A DNA stretch of 43,476 bases, taken from a virus. The position numbers and the translations under genes were made by a program. Positions 19,212-26,328 of this stretch are shown here, one piece after another. Numbering within the stretch: position 1 is the first letter of the stretch; the number at the start of each line of letters is the position of its first letter. The stretch lies in IMG/VR virus record IMGVR_UViG_3300030419_004817, positions 1-43,476 of that record; one strand, 5' to 3'. The notes under the pieces were generated by a model, which saw nothing but the letters and a program-made list of their open reading frames with translations, was not told the DNA's origin and searched no databases.

Positions 19212-19467
19212 GGGTTCTACCAACCCTTTGTCCAACATGCCTCCGTGGGGCTGGATACTCGTTTATCTTGCTGGCGGATCTGCAATAGGAGTAGGCGGCA
19301 TTGAACTTAGTCATGGCTCTCACGACTCAGATCAAGAATGCCCCGACCCAGGCTTTGCTCTTCATCAGGCAGAGAAAGAAATAGAAGAACTAAAGGAAGC
19401 TCATGAGTCAATGGTGTCCAGTATTGGTATGATTTCTGGGTTATTGTCTCAATGCCAACAGCAATAG
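19204..19467 (+). CDS. Membrane protein with C-terminal coiled coil, candidate lysis protein (87 aa)
   Basis: A GTG start overlaps the previous gene by eight bases. Residues 14-33 (WGWILVYLAGGSAIGVGGIEL) form one membrane segment. A soluble charged helix follows (ALHQAEKEIEELKEAHESM). One transmembrane helix plus a coiled coil fits an inner-membrane spanin or a class III-like holin. No partner lipoprotein is nested in the gene. Two Cys residues, one near position 45 and one at the end (LSQCQQQ), could form a disulfide. The role is inferred from neighbours. Confidence 0.65.
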   Translation: MSEGSTNPLSNMPPWGWILVYLAGGSAIGVGGIELSHGSHDSDQECPDPGFALHQAEKEIEELKEAHESMVSSIGMISGLLSQCQQQ

Positions 19468-19476
19468 GAGGTTGAT

Positions 19477-19863
19477 TTGGCAACCTATGCAAAAATTAAC
19501 CTGTCACCTGGCGGAACAGAAGGAGACGGAAACCCGATTACTATCACGGATACTGCCGGAAACGGTTCCTTTATTCACGACACAGGAACGTCTTCAGGCA
19601 TTCGAGATGAAGTTTGGTTGTGGATGACCAATATTGATACAACTTCTATTTTAGTAACTCTACACGTTGGCTATGTAAGCAGCGCGTCTGCAGCAGACGC
19701 TGAAAAAGTAATGTTCAAAGTTCCTCCCCAAACAGGGTTGATGCTTGTGCTCTCTGGACATTCTGTTCGTGGGACCGGAAGCGCTGCCAGAAGAATCGCT
19801 GCTATTGCCGACACTGCGAATAAAATCAACGTGGTTGGTTATGTCAACAGAATCACCGATTAA
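19477..19863 (+). CDS. Paralogue of the 117-aa protein at 17208 (128 aa)
   Basis: A TTG start is chosen because a perfect AGGAGG (19467-19472) sits four bases upstream and no ATG or GTG is suitably placed. The 128-residue product shares DEVWLWMTN in the middle, a PxTGLML core and the terminal VGYVNRITD with the 17208 protein, so the pair arose by duplication. The protein is beta-rich and neutral. Because its paralogue sits in the fibre operon, a virion-decoration or fibre-tip role is the best inference. Confidence 0.8.
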   Translation: MATYAKINLSPGGTEGDGNPITITDTAGNGSFIHDTGTSSGIRDEVWLWMTNIDTTSILVTLHVGYVSSASAADAEKVMFKVPPQTGLMLVLSGHSVRGTGSAARRIAAIADTANKINVVGYVNRITD

Positions 19864-20104
19864 TAAGAATCGATGGCAAGACAATGAGTCTTTTGTTCAG
19901 TGGCTTTTAGAACAGCAATATGCAGAGCTTCGAGAAGATAGGGTTTACCCTTTCTTAAGCGGCGGTGCAGTGCTTTATATGTATGAAGCTTGGTGTGCTG
20001 GGCATCAAGAAGCAAAACAACCAAAGCCATTAGTATGCCAGTGTGATGTTTGTAGAAAAGTCCAAATAAGGGAAAAGGACGATGGCACACTTCTCGTTAG
20101 ATGA
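19841..20104 (+). CDS. Small protein with Cys cluster (87 aa)
   Basis: The ATG at 19841 lies inside the end of the previous gene (23-base overlap) and is the first start in the frame that does not read far back into it. The 87 residues contain an aromatic amphipathic N-terminal half (FVQWLLEQQYAELRED) and a C-terminal CQCDVCRK cluster like half a zinc knuckle. The end overlaps the next gene by another 23 bases. No family is recognised. The short nested spacing suggests coupled translation with both neighbours. Confidence 0.6.
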   Translation: MSTESPINKNRWQDNESFVQWLLEQQYAELREDRVYPFLSGGAVLYMYEAWCAGHQEAKQPKPLVCQCDVCRKVQIREKDDGTLLVR

Positions 20105-20570
20105 GTTTGTTGGAGCAATTCAAGAAGCCGTAATCAAATCAACAGATATCGCTGAACAGCACGAACTGAATCACATTCAGCAAGAAGAATATTGGATTGA
20201 TACAGGCGAAAAAGCTTCTGACGGAAGCCCAATATACAAACCAAGAATGGTGACTGTTCGTCTTCCTGTGTGGGAAGAAGGAAAACAGATTGAACGAGAC
20301 GTTCAAATTCCGATGCAAACACTCGTCACCGGACAATCTTTAGCGATTGATGCACTTACTGTTGAAATGGATATTGAACTTCAGGGCATGCAAGATGGCG
20401 CTGACATTGGTTGTACTCATCGCAAGCTAAAAATAAATCCGTCTGTAGGTGGCAATGGATGGTTTGCTAAAAAACGAAATACTGCTAAGATTTCCATAAC
20501 TTTTAAAGGGCAAGAGCCTCCTGAAGGTTATGCTCGAATCGACAATCAACTTATTAAACTGCTCCCGTAA
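20082..20570 (+). CDS. DUF2589-related protein (162 aa)
   Basis: The ATG is preceded by AAGGGAAAAGGA. The middle of the protein reads MQTLVTGQSLAIDALTVEMD and the end reads ISITFKGQEPPEGYARI. Both follow the same pattern as the 212-residue DUF2589 protein at 21148 (ILAILNTPSLAVKEVEVEF and a C-terminal MPEGLKR helix). The two therefore appear to be divergent relatives placed 600 bases apart with three tiny basic genes between them. DUF2589 proteins have no established biochemical role. Membership of this protein in the family is inferred from this shared pattern. Confidence 0.75.
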   Translation: MAHFSLDEFVGAIQEAVIKSTDIAEQHELNHIQQEEYWIDTGEKASDGSPIYKPRMVTVRLPVWEEGKQIERDVQIPMQTLVTGQSLAIDALTVEMDIELQGMQDGADIGCTHRKLKINPSVGGNGWFAKKRNTAKISITFKGQEPPEGYARIDNQLIKLLP

Positions 20571-20575
20571 AAAAC

Positions 20576-20830
20576 ATGGCCAAACCAGCAAAAGGAAAAG
20601 CGAAAGTCAAAGTTACTGCTTCAGGCAAAAGAGTTTCTTATGGCCAAGCTGGCAAAGCCAAAGGCGGCGGTCGTCGTGTAAAGCCTGGCACATCGAAAGG
20701 TGATGCTTATTGCGCTCGTTCTGCTGGAATTAAGAAGCGGCTTTCTAAGAAAAAACAGAACGATCCAAACACCCCAAACAATCTTTCGAGAAAACGCTGG
20801 AAGTGCAAAGGCACTAAGAGCATGAAGTAG
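20576..20830 (+). CDS. Small basic phage protein (84 aa)
   Basis: The ATG lies five bases after the previous stop. The product is 84 residues, strongly basic, with KPGTSKGDAYCARSAGI and NNLSRKRWKCKG. The combination GDAYCARSxGI and NPNSPxxLSRKRWKC is a pattern I associate with a widespread small phage protein of unknown function. The two Cys may bind a metal. It is the first of three consecutive Lys-rich genes (20576, 20836, 20992). Its charge suggests DNA or RNA binding. Confidence 0.8.
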   Translation: MAKPAKGKAKVKVTASGKRVSYGQAGKAKGGGRRVKPGTSKGDAYCARSAGIKKRLSKKKQNDPNTPNNLSRKRWKCKGTKSMK

Positions 20831-20835
20831 AACAC

Positions 20836-20982
20836 ATGGCTAAAAACAGTTTGTATGGAAACATCAATAAGCGTAAGAAAGCAGGGACAAGTCGTTCCAA
20901 GTCAAACTCGACCATCTCGTCGAAGACTTACAGTAAGATGAAGAAGAAAACAGGCTCATTCAAAGCCAAGAAGAAGAAGTAG
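20836..20982 (+). CDS. Lys-rich mini-protein (48 aa)
   Basis: The ATG at 20836 opens a 48-residue frame that ends TAG at 20980-20982. The sequence begins MAKNSLYGNINKRKKAGTSR and ends in a KAKKKK tail. About a third of residues are Lys or Arg. The pattern KKAGTSRxKSxSTIS is familiar from small proteins in marine phages, with no known function. Ribosome site is poor (AGAACAC), but the spacing to both neighbours (5 and 9 bases) supports a true gene. Confidence 0.7.
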   Translation: MAKNSLYGNINKRKKAGTSRSKSNSTISSKTYSKMKKKTGSFKAKKKK

Positions 20983-20991
20983 GGGTGCGTT

Positions 20992-21132
20992 TTGCCTGTA
21001 CAGAAAAAACTTTCGAAGATTAGTAAAGAGCTGAAGAAAGCCTCGAAGATGCATGCGCGGCAATCGAAAGCCGTAAAAAAAGTAGCGAAAGGTCTTGGTT
21101 CGAAAAAAACCTCAACACGAAAAAAGAAATAG
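20992..21132 (+). CDS. Lys-rich mini-protein (46 aa)
   Basis: A TTG start is inferred from AGGGG six bases upstream and the lack of another start. The 46-residue product is nearly all charged or small residues (QKKLSKISKELKKASKMHA, ending TSTRKKK) and should form a basic amphipathic helix. It closes the run of three Lys-rich genes and is followed by an AGGAG site for the DUF2589 gene. DNA compaction or a virion-internal role is possible; no family is assigned. Confidence 0.65.
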   Translation: MPVQKKLSKISKELKKASKMHARQSKAVKKVAKGLGSKKTSTRKKK

Positions 21133-21147
21133 ACTTAGGAGCTTGTA

Positions 21148-21786
21148 ATGGCTGATGGCCTCGTAAAAATGTCCGACCAGTTTGGTGGTCTTCCAATGGA
21201 TCAACTTATCGGTGGTCCGCTGGCGGCTGCTTGTAACTCCCAGGTTCAGCTTGCTAAAGCTACTGCGGATTTTATTCAAACCGTTGGTTTGGAGACTGAC
21301 GCCAATGGCCTGATGAAGGCGAGGACGGTGGACTTTACCTATTCTAAGCCCGTGAACGACGGGGCTGGTGGATACACTGAAGTCACGAATCAACTTGATG
21401 TTCCGATTCTTGCGATTCTAAACACTCCTTCATTGGCGGTGAAAGAGGTGGAAGTTGAATTCACTATGGAAGTGAAGTCTAGCACTTCATCTAAATCTAG
21501 TCGCGATTACGAAGCGACAATGGATACTGAGGTCAAAGCGGGCTGGGGTCCAGTTAGTGTTGATGTCAAGATCCACGGTTCCATCTCCGCCAAGAGCGAA
21601 AACACTCGCTCTTCCGACAACTCAGCAAAGTACAACGTCAAGGTTCTTGCTCGTGATGACGGAATGCCTGAGGGCCTCAAACGATGCCTTGATATTGTGC
21701 AGTCTGCGATTGCGGAAAAACCTGCCGCTGCTCCTGCTGCCAATCCTAATCCTCCTGCTCCCACTCCTTCCGGTCGAGGTGGCTAA
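21148..21786 (+). CDS. DUF2589 domain protein (212 aa)
   Basis: The ATG is preceded by TTAGGAGCT. Residues 13-30 (GGLPMDQLIGGPLAAACN) and the later ILAILNTPSLAVKEVEVEFTM are hallmark stretches of DUF2589, a bacterial family of unknown function. A middle beta-rich region (VSVDVKIHGSISAKSEN) and MPEGLKRCLDIVQSAI follow. A Pro/Ala tail (AAAPAANPNPPAPTPSGRGG) ends the protein, apparently a disordered extension. The gene overlaps the next ATG. The family is usually seen in bacterial chromosomes, so its presence in a phage late operon beside a relative (20082) is notable. Confidence 0.85.
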   Translation: MADGLVKMSDQFGGLPMDQLIGGPLAAACNSQVQLAKATADFIQTVGLETDANGLMKARTVDFTYSKPVNDGAGGYTEVTNQLDVPILAILNTPSLAVKEVEVEFTMEVKSSTSSKSSRDYEATMDTEVKAGWGPVSVDVKIHGSISAKSENTRSSDNSAKYNVKVLARDDGMPEGLKRCLDIVQSAIAEKPAAAPAANPNPPAPTPSGRGG

Positions 21787-22154
21787 TGGCTATTACAGCA
21801 ACCAATCAAACGCTTTCGTTAGGCGCAGACATCATTCATGATACTGGTCCCGGCCTTACTGCTGTTGAAGACGTGGCTGGCGGAGGGGGCACTTGGTATA
21901 CAATTGTTTATGTAAGCGGAGACGCCAACACTGCTTACCTCAAGTTGTTTGATTCGGCTGACATTACACCAGGAACAACACAACCAAACTGGATTCTTCA
22001 AATGAAGCCAAACGATACTACTGTTTGGACCGTTCCTGATGGTGTGACGTTTTCTAATGGTCTTAGCTACTTTGTGTCTGAAGAGAATGGAAAGGAAGCA
22101 AGTACTGGTCCAGCAGGCACCAACAAACTCACTATCATTCTGAAACGGAGTTAA
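21786..22154 (+). CDS. Hypothetical beta-rich protein (122 aa)
   Basis: The ATG overlaps the previous stop (TAATGG). The 122-residue protein has features of a small beta-sandwich (WYTIVYVSGDANTAYLKLF, TVWTVPDGVTFSNGLSYFV). Its general form recalls the 117- and 128-residue proteins (17208, 19477): a short soluble domain with a hydrophobic PDGVTF/NGL turn before the last strands. No sequence family is recognised. A virion surface role is possible. Confidence 0.75.
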   Translation: MAITATNQTLSLGADIIHDTGPGLTAVEDVAGGGGTWYTIVYVSGDANTAYLKLFDSADITPGTTQPNWILQMKPNDTTVWTVPDGVTFSNGLSYFVSEENGKEASTGPAGTNKLTIILKRS

Positions 22155-22156
22155 AA

Positions 22157-22564
22157 ATGGCAGCAAGTTTTACTACTAAAAGAGCAAAACTAATTGATTA
22201 TGTCGCTACCGAAACTGACGCCACGACGACTGAGGCGCAGGACATTAGCGGTGCTGTTGCTGACCTTGGCATTATGATTGTTGAAGTAGACAATACGCAG
22301 AACAGCAGCGATGCTGTACACGCCGCTTTATACAACGATGGGTCAGACGTTAATGTAGGTGTTGATGATCCAGACTTGTTGTTTCGAGTTCAGGGTGGAG
22401 TAAGCCGACAGTTTATTGGCATTATTAACAGCGGCGCACCAAGCAGTACGACATTTGGCAATCTTGCAATCGCTGGCGTTATTGAAGCAGGAGCTATTGG
22501 CGTAAGCCCAACCTCGCCCACTTCTGATGTGATTGTTCGCGTTGGCATCAAGAGCATGGGGTAA
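22157..22564 (+). CDS. Hypothetical beta-rich protein (135 aa)
   Basis: The ATG lies two bases after the preceding stop. The 135-residue product is rich in Val, Ala, Asp and Thr, with VATETDATTTEAQDISGAVA near the start and VIVRVGIKSMG at the end. It has no signal, membrane or catalytic motif. It continues the run of small beta-type proteins and ends eight bases before the lysin. It may be another decoration protein. Confidence 0.75.
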   Translation: MAASFTTKRAKLIDYVATETDATTTEAQDISGAVADLGIMIVEVDNTQNSSDAVHAALYNDGSDVNVGVDDPDLLFRVQGGVSRQFIGIINSGAPSSTTFGNLAIAGVIEAGAIGVSPTSPTSDVIVRVGIKSMG

Positions 22565-22571
22565 ATGAGCT

Positions 22572-23387
22572 GTGCTAATCAAAGTCGGATCCCGTGGAGA
22601 TGAAGTCAAAGACATTCAAAAGGCTTTGAACGACAAGGGCTATGGCCAGATCGGTGTAGACGGAATCTTTGGTAGAGGCACAGAAAAGGCCGTAAAGCGC
22701 TTCCAGAAGGCGTCAGGACTAGCAGCAGACGGAATCGTGGGGCCTAACACCCTAAAGGCTTTACAAGCCGCTGAGGAGCCAAAGCAGCCCGAAGTGTCTG
22801 ATGAGCCACCACCTATCATCAATGTGTTGAAGAAAAAGGACTACGAAGTTTATACCGATGGTCAAATCAACATTATTGGCGTCAGATCAAACAACACGAT
22901 CTCCAATAGCTTTGACGATGAGATGCACTTGGTATGGGTGAACAACGGATTGTGGCAGCACAAAAAATACAGAATCACCACGGATCCGGGGGCGTATTGC
23001 CTTGAACATCCTGAGGTTTACGGTCGTGCTGCTGGCACCGCAATCATGGTTCCCGGCTCATACAGGGCGTATAAGTGGGATATGCACCGTGGAAAGTACC
23101 TAACTTTGTGTCAACGGGCAGCGCCCATCCGCGTCTGGCGTGACAATGATCGGAATAACATTTTGTCGTTTGGCCATGACGACGACCCTGGAATCGAGGG
23201 CTGGTACGGTGTGAATTTGCACCATGCTGGGGAGAACTCTACGCGAGTAGATAAGTGGTCGGCGGGCTGCCAGGTGTTTGCCCGAATCGCAGACTGGGAA
23301 GAAGCGGTTAGTATTTGGAAGGCGTCAGGTGCTGAGGTTTTCACATATACACTCATTACCGAAGACGACCTGTCTGAGGAGACATAA
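22572..23387 (+). CDS. Lysin: peptidoglycan-binding domain plus HxH/SxGCQ catalytic-like domain (271 aa)
   Basis: A GTG start is chosen so that the N-terminus begins directly with the PG_binding_1 repeat (VGSRGDEVKDIQKALNDKGY then GVDGIFGRGTEKAVKRFQ, residues 4-63). A linker follows, then a C-terminal domain with NLHHAG, about ten residues, and WSAGCQVF near residues 215-235. The His and SxGC arrangement resembles the active site of L,D-transpeptidase-type enzymes, but this catalytic domain is not a standard lysozyme or amidase. It probably cleaves or remodels peptidoglycan at lysis. No signal peptide is seen, so a holin is expected. The gene overlaps the next by one base. Confidence 0.85.
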   Translation: MLIKVGSRGDEVKDIQKALNDKGYGQIGVDGIFGRGTEKAVKRFQKASGLAADGIVGPNTLKALQAAEEPKQPEVSDEPPPIINVLKKKDYEVYTDGQINIIGVRSNNTISNSFDDEMHLVWVNNGLWQHKKYRITTDPGAYCLEHPEVYGRAAGTAIMVPGSYRAYKWDMHRGKYLTLCQRAAPIRVWRDNDRNNILSFGHDDDPGIEGWYGVNLHHAGENSTRVDKWSAGCQVFARIADWEEAVSIWKASGAEVFTYTLITEDDLSEET

Positions 23388-23611
23388 TGGAAAAGCTAAA
23401 AGAACTCTGGAAGAAACTCAATCCAAAGGTTGCTCTGATTGGAGGGGTTGTAGTTATTTCAACAAGCATGGGTACTTGTCATCTTATGGATGACGGTGAT
23501 AAAACCCCTGATGCGGCAGAAGAGGCTCCTGCAAAAGAAGCACCCGCAGAAGAGGCACCCGCAGAAGAGGCACCCGCAGAGGAAGCTTCAGAAGAAGCGG
23601 CTCCTGTATAA
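23387..23611 (+). CDS. Membrane-anchored Ala/Pro/Glu-repeat protein (74 aa)
   Basis: The ATG overlaps the lysin stop (TAATGG). After a basic N-terminus (EKLKELWKKLNPK), residues 15-30 (VALIGGVVVISTSMGT) form one membrane segment. A highly acidic tail with imperfect 5-residue repeats (EEAPA) follows. The tail is encoded by a 15-base tandem repeat with the theme GCAGAAGAGGCACCC. Location immediately after the lysin suggests a holin or spanin-type function, or a membrane tether, but the sequence gives no family. Confidence 0.7.
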   Translation: MEKLKELWKKLNPKVALIGGVVVISTSMGTCHLMDDGDKTPDAAEEAPAKEAPAEEAPAEEAPAEEASEEAAPV

Positions 23612-23616
23612 ATAAA

Positions 23617-23685
23617 GGGGGCGGTCACGGTCGCTTGCAGAACCCTACAGCAAGCATTCCCGACGTGACCGCCCCTACTTTTTTT
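23617..23685 (+). terminator. Strong terminator between convergent blocks
   Basis: GGGGCGGTCACG (23618-23629) pairs with CGTGACCGCCCC (23664-23675). An inner GCTTGC/GCAAGC stem is nested inside, and seven T follow at 23679-23685. The T tract ends + strand transcription. On the - strand, an A/T-rich CTTTATTT tail follows the same stem, so it may also work from the other side. Confidence 0.85.
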
Positions 23686-23698
23686 GGCATTGAAACGC

Positions 23699-24343
23699 TC
23701 AAGTCATTTCAACGCCTTCCTCTCCCTGAGGCAGTGTTTTCGTATCTGTTGTTGGCGTAGCGTCAGAAGCCATTACTGTAATCAGTTGCTTAAGAAGCCC
23801 CTTGAGCTCATCGTCGCCCGTTGACCGTTCACCAAGAGCAGACAAAAGCTCTTTAGGAATAGCCGGTGATTTAACGCTTACGTTGACGTTGGATGAAGGA
23901 ATGCCGTTCACATACTGAAGGTCTTCCTTATTCAGAACATCAATGTACCGAGCTGCAATAACCAACAACTCATTGTTGTCGCGATCCTTGTCTGTTGCGA
24001 CTTCATATTCTGCAAGCTTCCAGTCTCCATTTCCTTGTGAATGCCGAATTGTTTTCAATCCAGCTTCAATGCTCCTTTGACATGTCTCTTCAAAATTGGC
24101 TGCTGTAATGCTGCCAATCAGGCTGGTAAAATGCCAGTTGAATGAATGAAGACGGAACCGATGATTCTTCATCTTTGAGTACGTCTTCTTGTCAATGCAG
24201 TTTCTAGTATAAACCTGGCGTGCAATGTTCATAAATTCAGTAGAAGAAATAACCATTGCGTCTTCTTGCTTTTCTTCTGCTTCTTTTTTCTTCTTGCCAA
24301 AAACGCCAAGGCGCTCGTTTTCAATTTCTTTCAATAGAGACAT
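23699..24343 (-). CDS. Unknown protein in the RecT/exonuclease operon (214 aa)
   Basis: The ATG start is nine bases after the RecT stop. The N-terminus is charged and coiled-coil-like (KKKKEAEEKQEDAMV). A globular part follows (CQRSIEAGLKTIRHSQGNGD, then ELLVIAARYIDVLNKED), and the C-terminal ~35 residues are acidic and disordered. No nuclease, HTH or ATP motif is seen. As the last gene of the recombination operon, ending just before the terminator at 23617, it may assist RecT or the exonuclease; this is inference. Confidence 0.75.
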   Translation of the reverse strand: MSLLKEIENERLGVFGKKKKEAEEKQEDAMVISSTEFMNIARQVYTRNCIDKKTYSKMKNHRFRLHSFNWHFTSLIGSITAANFEETCQRSIEAGLKTIRHSQGNGDWKLAEYEVATDKDRDNNELLVIAARYIDVLNKEDLQYVNGIPSSNVNVSVKSPAIPKELLSALGERSTGDDELKGLLKQLITVMASDATPTTDTKTLPQGEEGVEMT

Positions 24344-24352
24344 TAGGGTTCC

Positions 24353-25276
24353 TTATCTGTCTGGGTTGATTACAAAATCATCTTCTGACGGATTGTCCGT
24401 TTCAGTAGATTTAGTCGCGGTTTCTTTGGCAGCAACCACTTGTGCCGCCTTAGTTCGTTTCTTAGTTTTCTTCTTCAACGGAAGATCGAAACCATCAACA
24501 TCGATTGGTTCCGAATTAACTATCACTTGTTCTGTTTGAATATCTTGAAGAACAGATTTGGGAGTAAACAGCTCCGACTTTTCTCCAGTAACATCAGCGC
24601 TTGTATCGTATTCAAGAACAGTCTTTGCTTCTGCTGACAATGGTAGGTACTTGCAGATTCGACGGATTACCGTTTTGCGCCACATCTCTTCTGTATGACT
24701 CACCCATGGGCCACTCTTGCCGCTTCTAGAGTTGTCTCGAATCTTTTCGATTTGGTCTTTGCGCATCACCTCTACTTGCCGCTGACCGTCTTTGAAAAAA
24801 CAAACAGCGTATGCAAGCTTAGGCTCTCCAACTGTTCCATCATAGTTTGGTTGATGGCGAAGCACTTCTCCATCGTCCAAATCAAAGTAGTGCTCGAACT
24901 CTTCCCCTTCATGAACCACTCGAGCAACAAAGTTTGCAATCTCTCCAGACCGACGAACCAACTCCATTAAGCCGGTGTAGTCAATCCAAAGTTCGGCCTC
25001 CATAGACCGGCTCTTCTTATTCCAAAGCGGAACCAAGTGAGAGCGATGAAGCACCCCGCCTGCAACCAGGTTTAACTGGCATGCTTTAGACAAAGCCATG
25101 TACATCGATTGTGGAGAGCACTGTAGAAGCTGTTCGTTTTTAGCGGCCTCAAAGGTAGCAAGAGCAACGATCTTGTCGATGTCTGCTCCTTTAGGGGCTA
25201 ACTTCTTTAGAATCGGCTTCTTGCTTTCAAGGTAGCTTCCAAGTTCTTTTAAGGGTGAGATTTCATTCTTGCTCAT
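24353..25276 (-). CDS. recT: RecT single-strand annealing protein (307 aa)
   Basis: The ATG at 25276 is chosen because GGAGAACAACA precedes it; a longer frame to 25438 would run deep into the exonuclease gene. RecT-family features include CSPQSMYMALSKACQLNLVA near the first third, LWIDYTGLMELVRRSGEI, and the later WVSHTEEMWRKTVIRRICKY. The C-terminal ~70 residues are acidic/Lys-rich and variable, as is usual for RecT. The protein anneals homologous single strands. Its start overlaps the exonuclease end by 14 bases, so it is translationally coupled, the standard YqaJ-RecT pair for double-strand-break repair and recombination. Confidence 0.9.
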   Translation of the reverse strand: MSKNEISPLKELGSYLESKKPILKKLAPKGADIDKIVALATFEAAKNEQLLQCSPQSMYMALSKACQLNLVAGGVLHRSHLVPLWNKKSRSMEAELWIDYTGLMELVRRSGEIANFVARVVHEGEEFEHYFDLDDGEVLRHQPNYDGTVGEPKLAYAVCFFKDGQRQVEVMRKDQIEKIRDNSRSGKSGPWVSHTEEMWRKTVIRRICKYLPLSAEAKTVLEYDTSADVTGEKSELFTPKSVLQDIQTEQVIVNSEPIDVDGFDLPLKKKTKKRTKAAQVVAAKETATKSTETDNPSEDDFVINPDR

Positions 25277-26228
25277 TGTTGTTCTCCAAGATTCGAAGCA
25301 CCCGGTTGCCGGGCTTCTCCGTGGTGTATGAATCGTACATGTCTGGGTTTTCTTCTCTAAACCTAACCTTATCAAAGAACTGTCTTGGTTTAGATTGTTT
25401 CCATGTAGCAACACGATCAATGCCAACCGAGTCACCAATCAAGCGACGAAGTTCATTCTCTAACTCTTTCTTCTTATCGTCGATTCTTTTGTGTTTTCGT
25501 TTGATCGAAACCAGTTCTTTATGCAGCTCAAGCTCTATGTTTGTAGGAGCCCTAAGCTGTTCATCCACAACTCTTGGATGAAGTTTTCCAATGACTGACT
25601 TGGCTATGTCTGATGAATCCACCGCAGGAGGAACAGATTCATCGACGTGGTTTTTCCACCACTTTTCAGCAATGTTAAGGATTTCCTGACCAAGATCTTC
25701 GTCTCGTTGAAGCCTGTACACTCGGAAGTCATCAAGACCAAAGAGCGTAGCAACGTCCCAATAAGGCGAGTTGAACACTTCCATGTACACTCGCATCTGA
25801 ACCTCTGTGTCTAATGGAACCTGGTCTGTTCCGGCATCGCCCCAACCTTTTCTGTTGCGTCGAGTCTTTGCATCCATTCCCCATTCGATTCCGTCTTTAA
25901 GCACCAGGCGATCAGGAGTACCAAAGATTCGTTTTCGCTCTGGGTGCCAAGTAAGACCTGGATCAATCAGGCTCGCTCCGTCTCCAAGAAACTCCAAATA
26001 CAGTTCGCAAACATATTTTTCCATGACGCGACCACGCTTCATAGACGAGTCTTCAGAACTATCACGTCTTGTTAGCTGCGATTTCTCTGCCCACAAAGCA
26101 AACGGGCTCTTATGAAAACAGCCAACCTTTTGAGCTGGGTTTGCAGAACTCATGACAATGTTTGCTACATCAGTACCACCCAGTCCTTTGAGTCGTTCCT
26201 GAAGCCATTCTTCTCTTGTTGTGTCCAT
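25263..26228 (-). CDS. YqaJ-type phage exonuclease (321 aa)
   Basis: The ATG at 26228 is chosen because a promoter places its transcription start at or within a base or two of this codon (leaderless); a TTG at 26264 is the -35 element itself. N-terminal EEWLQERLKGLGGTDVANIV matches the R...GGSD-type start of the YqaJ recombinase family. Later come GTPDRLVLKDGIEWGMDAKT, with the D and ExK of the PD-(D/E)xK nuclease core, and a downstream Gln-containing TEVQMRVYMEVF. The 5'-3' exonuclease resects ends for RecT. The C-terminal third is a charged coiled coil (KHKRIDDKKKELENELRR). Confidence 0.9.
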   Translation of the reverse strand: MDTTREEWLQERLKGLGGTDVANIVMSSANPAQKVGCFHKSPFALWAEKSQLTRRDSSEDSSMKRGRVMEKYVCELYLEFLGDGASLIDPGLTWHPERKRIFGTPDRLVLKDGIEWGMDAKTRRNRKGWGDAGTDQVPLDTEVQMRVYMEVFNSPYWDVATLFGLDDFRVYRLQRDEDLGQEILNIAEKWWKNHVDESVPPAVDSSDIAKSVIGKLHPRVVDEQLRAPTNIELELHKELVSIKRKHKRIDDKKKELENELRRLIGDSVGIDRVATWKQSKPRQFFDKVRFREENPDMYDSYTTEKPGNRVLRILENNNEQE

Positions 26229-26235
26229 GGTATTT

Positions 26236-26264
26236 AAAATAGTGCTGTTCACAAAGTGCGTCAA
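26236..26264 (-). promoter_or_regulatory. Leaderless promoter for exonuclease-RecT
   Basis: On the - strand TTGACG (26264-26259), 17 bases, then TATTTT (26241-26236) form a sigma70-like promoter. Seven bases, AAATACC, separate it from the exonuclease ATG at 26228, so the transcript should start at or next to the A of ATG. The CAAAGTG arm of the operator lies inside the spacer. Confidence 0.7.
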
Positions 26265-26278
26265 GGAGCATCACTTTG
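26252..26278. promoter_or_regulatory. Inverted-repeat operator in the divergent switch
   Basis: CAAAGTG (26252-26258) and CACTTTG (26272-26278) are perfect 7-bp inverted arms separated by 13 bp. The left arm overlaps the - promoter spacer directly beside its -35, and the right arm overlaps the -35 of the + promoter. A protein bound here, most likely the product of 26329-26568, could control both directions. Confidence 0.65.
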
Positions 26279-26304
26279 CATACGGACAAATTTTGGCTTA
26301 TCTA
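26276..26304 (+). promoter_or_regulatory. Promoter for the Cro-like gene
   Basis: TTGCAT (26276-26281), 17 bases, then TATCTA (26299-26304) point rightward towards the 26329 gene. Its -35 shares bases with the right arm of the inverted repeat, suggesting autoregulation. Confidence 0.65.
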
Positions 26305-26328
26305 AAAAACAATCAGATTGGAGTGACA

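Noticed and set aside
25277-25438. RecT start at 25438
   Set aside because: It would overlap the exonuclease coding end by 176 bases; ATG 25276 has a ribosome site.
26229-26264. TTG at 26264 as the exonuclease start
   Set aside because: It is the -35 hexamer of the predicted promoter and would add 12 residues that do not fit the family start.
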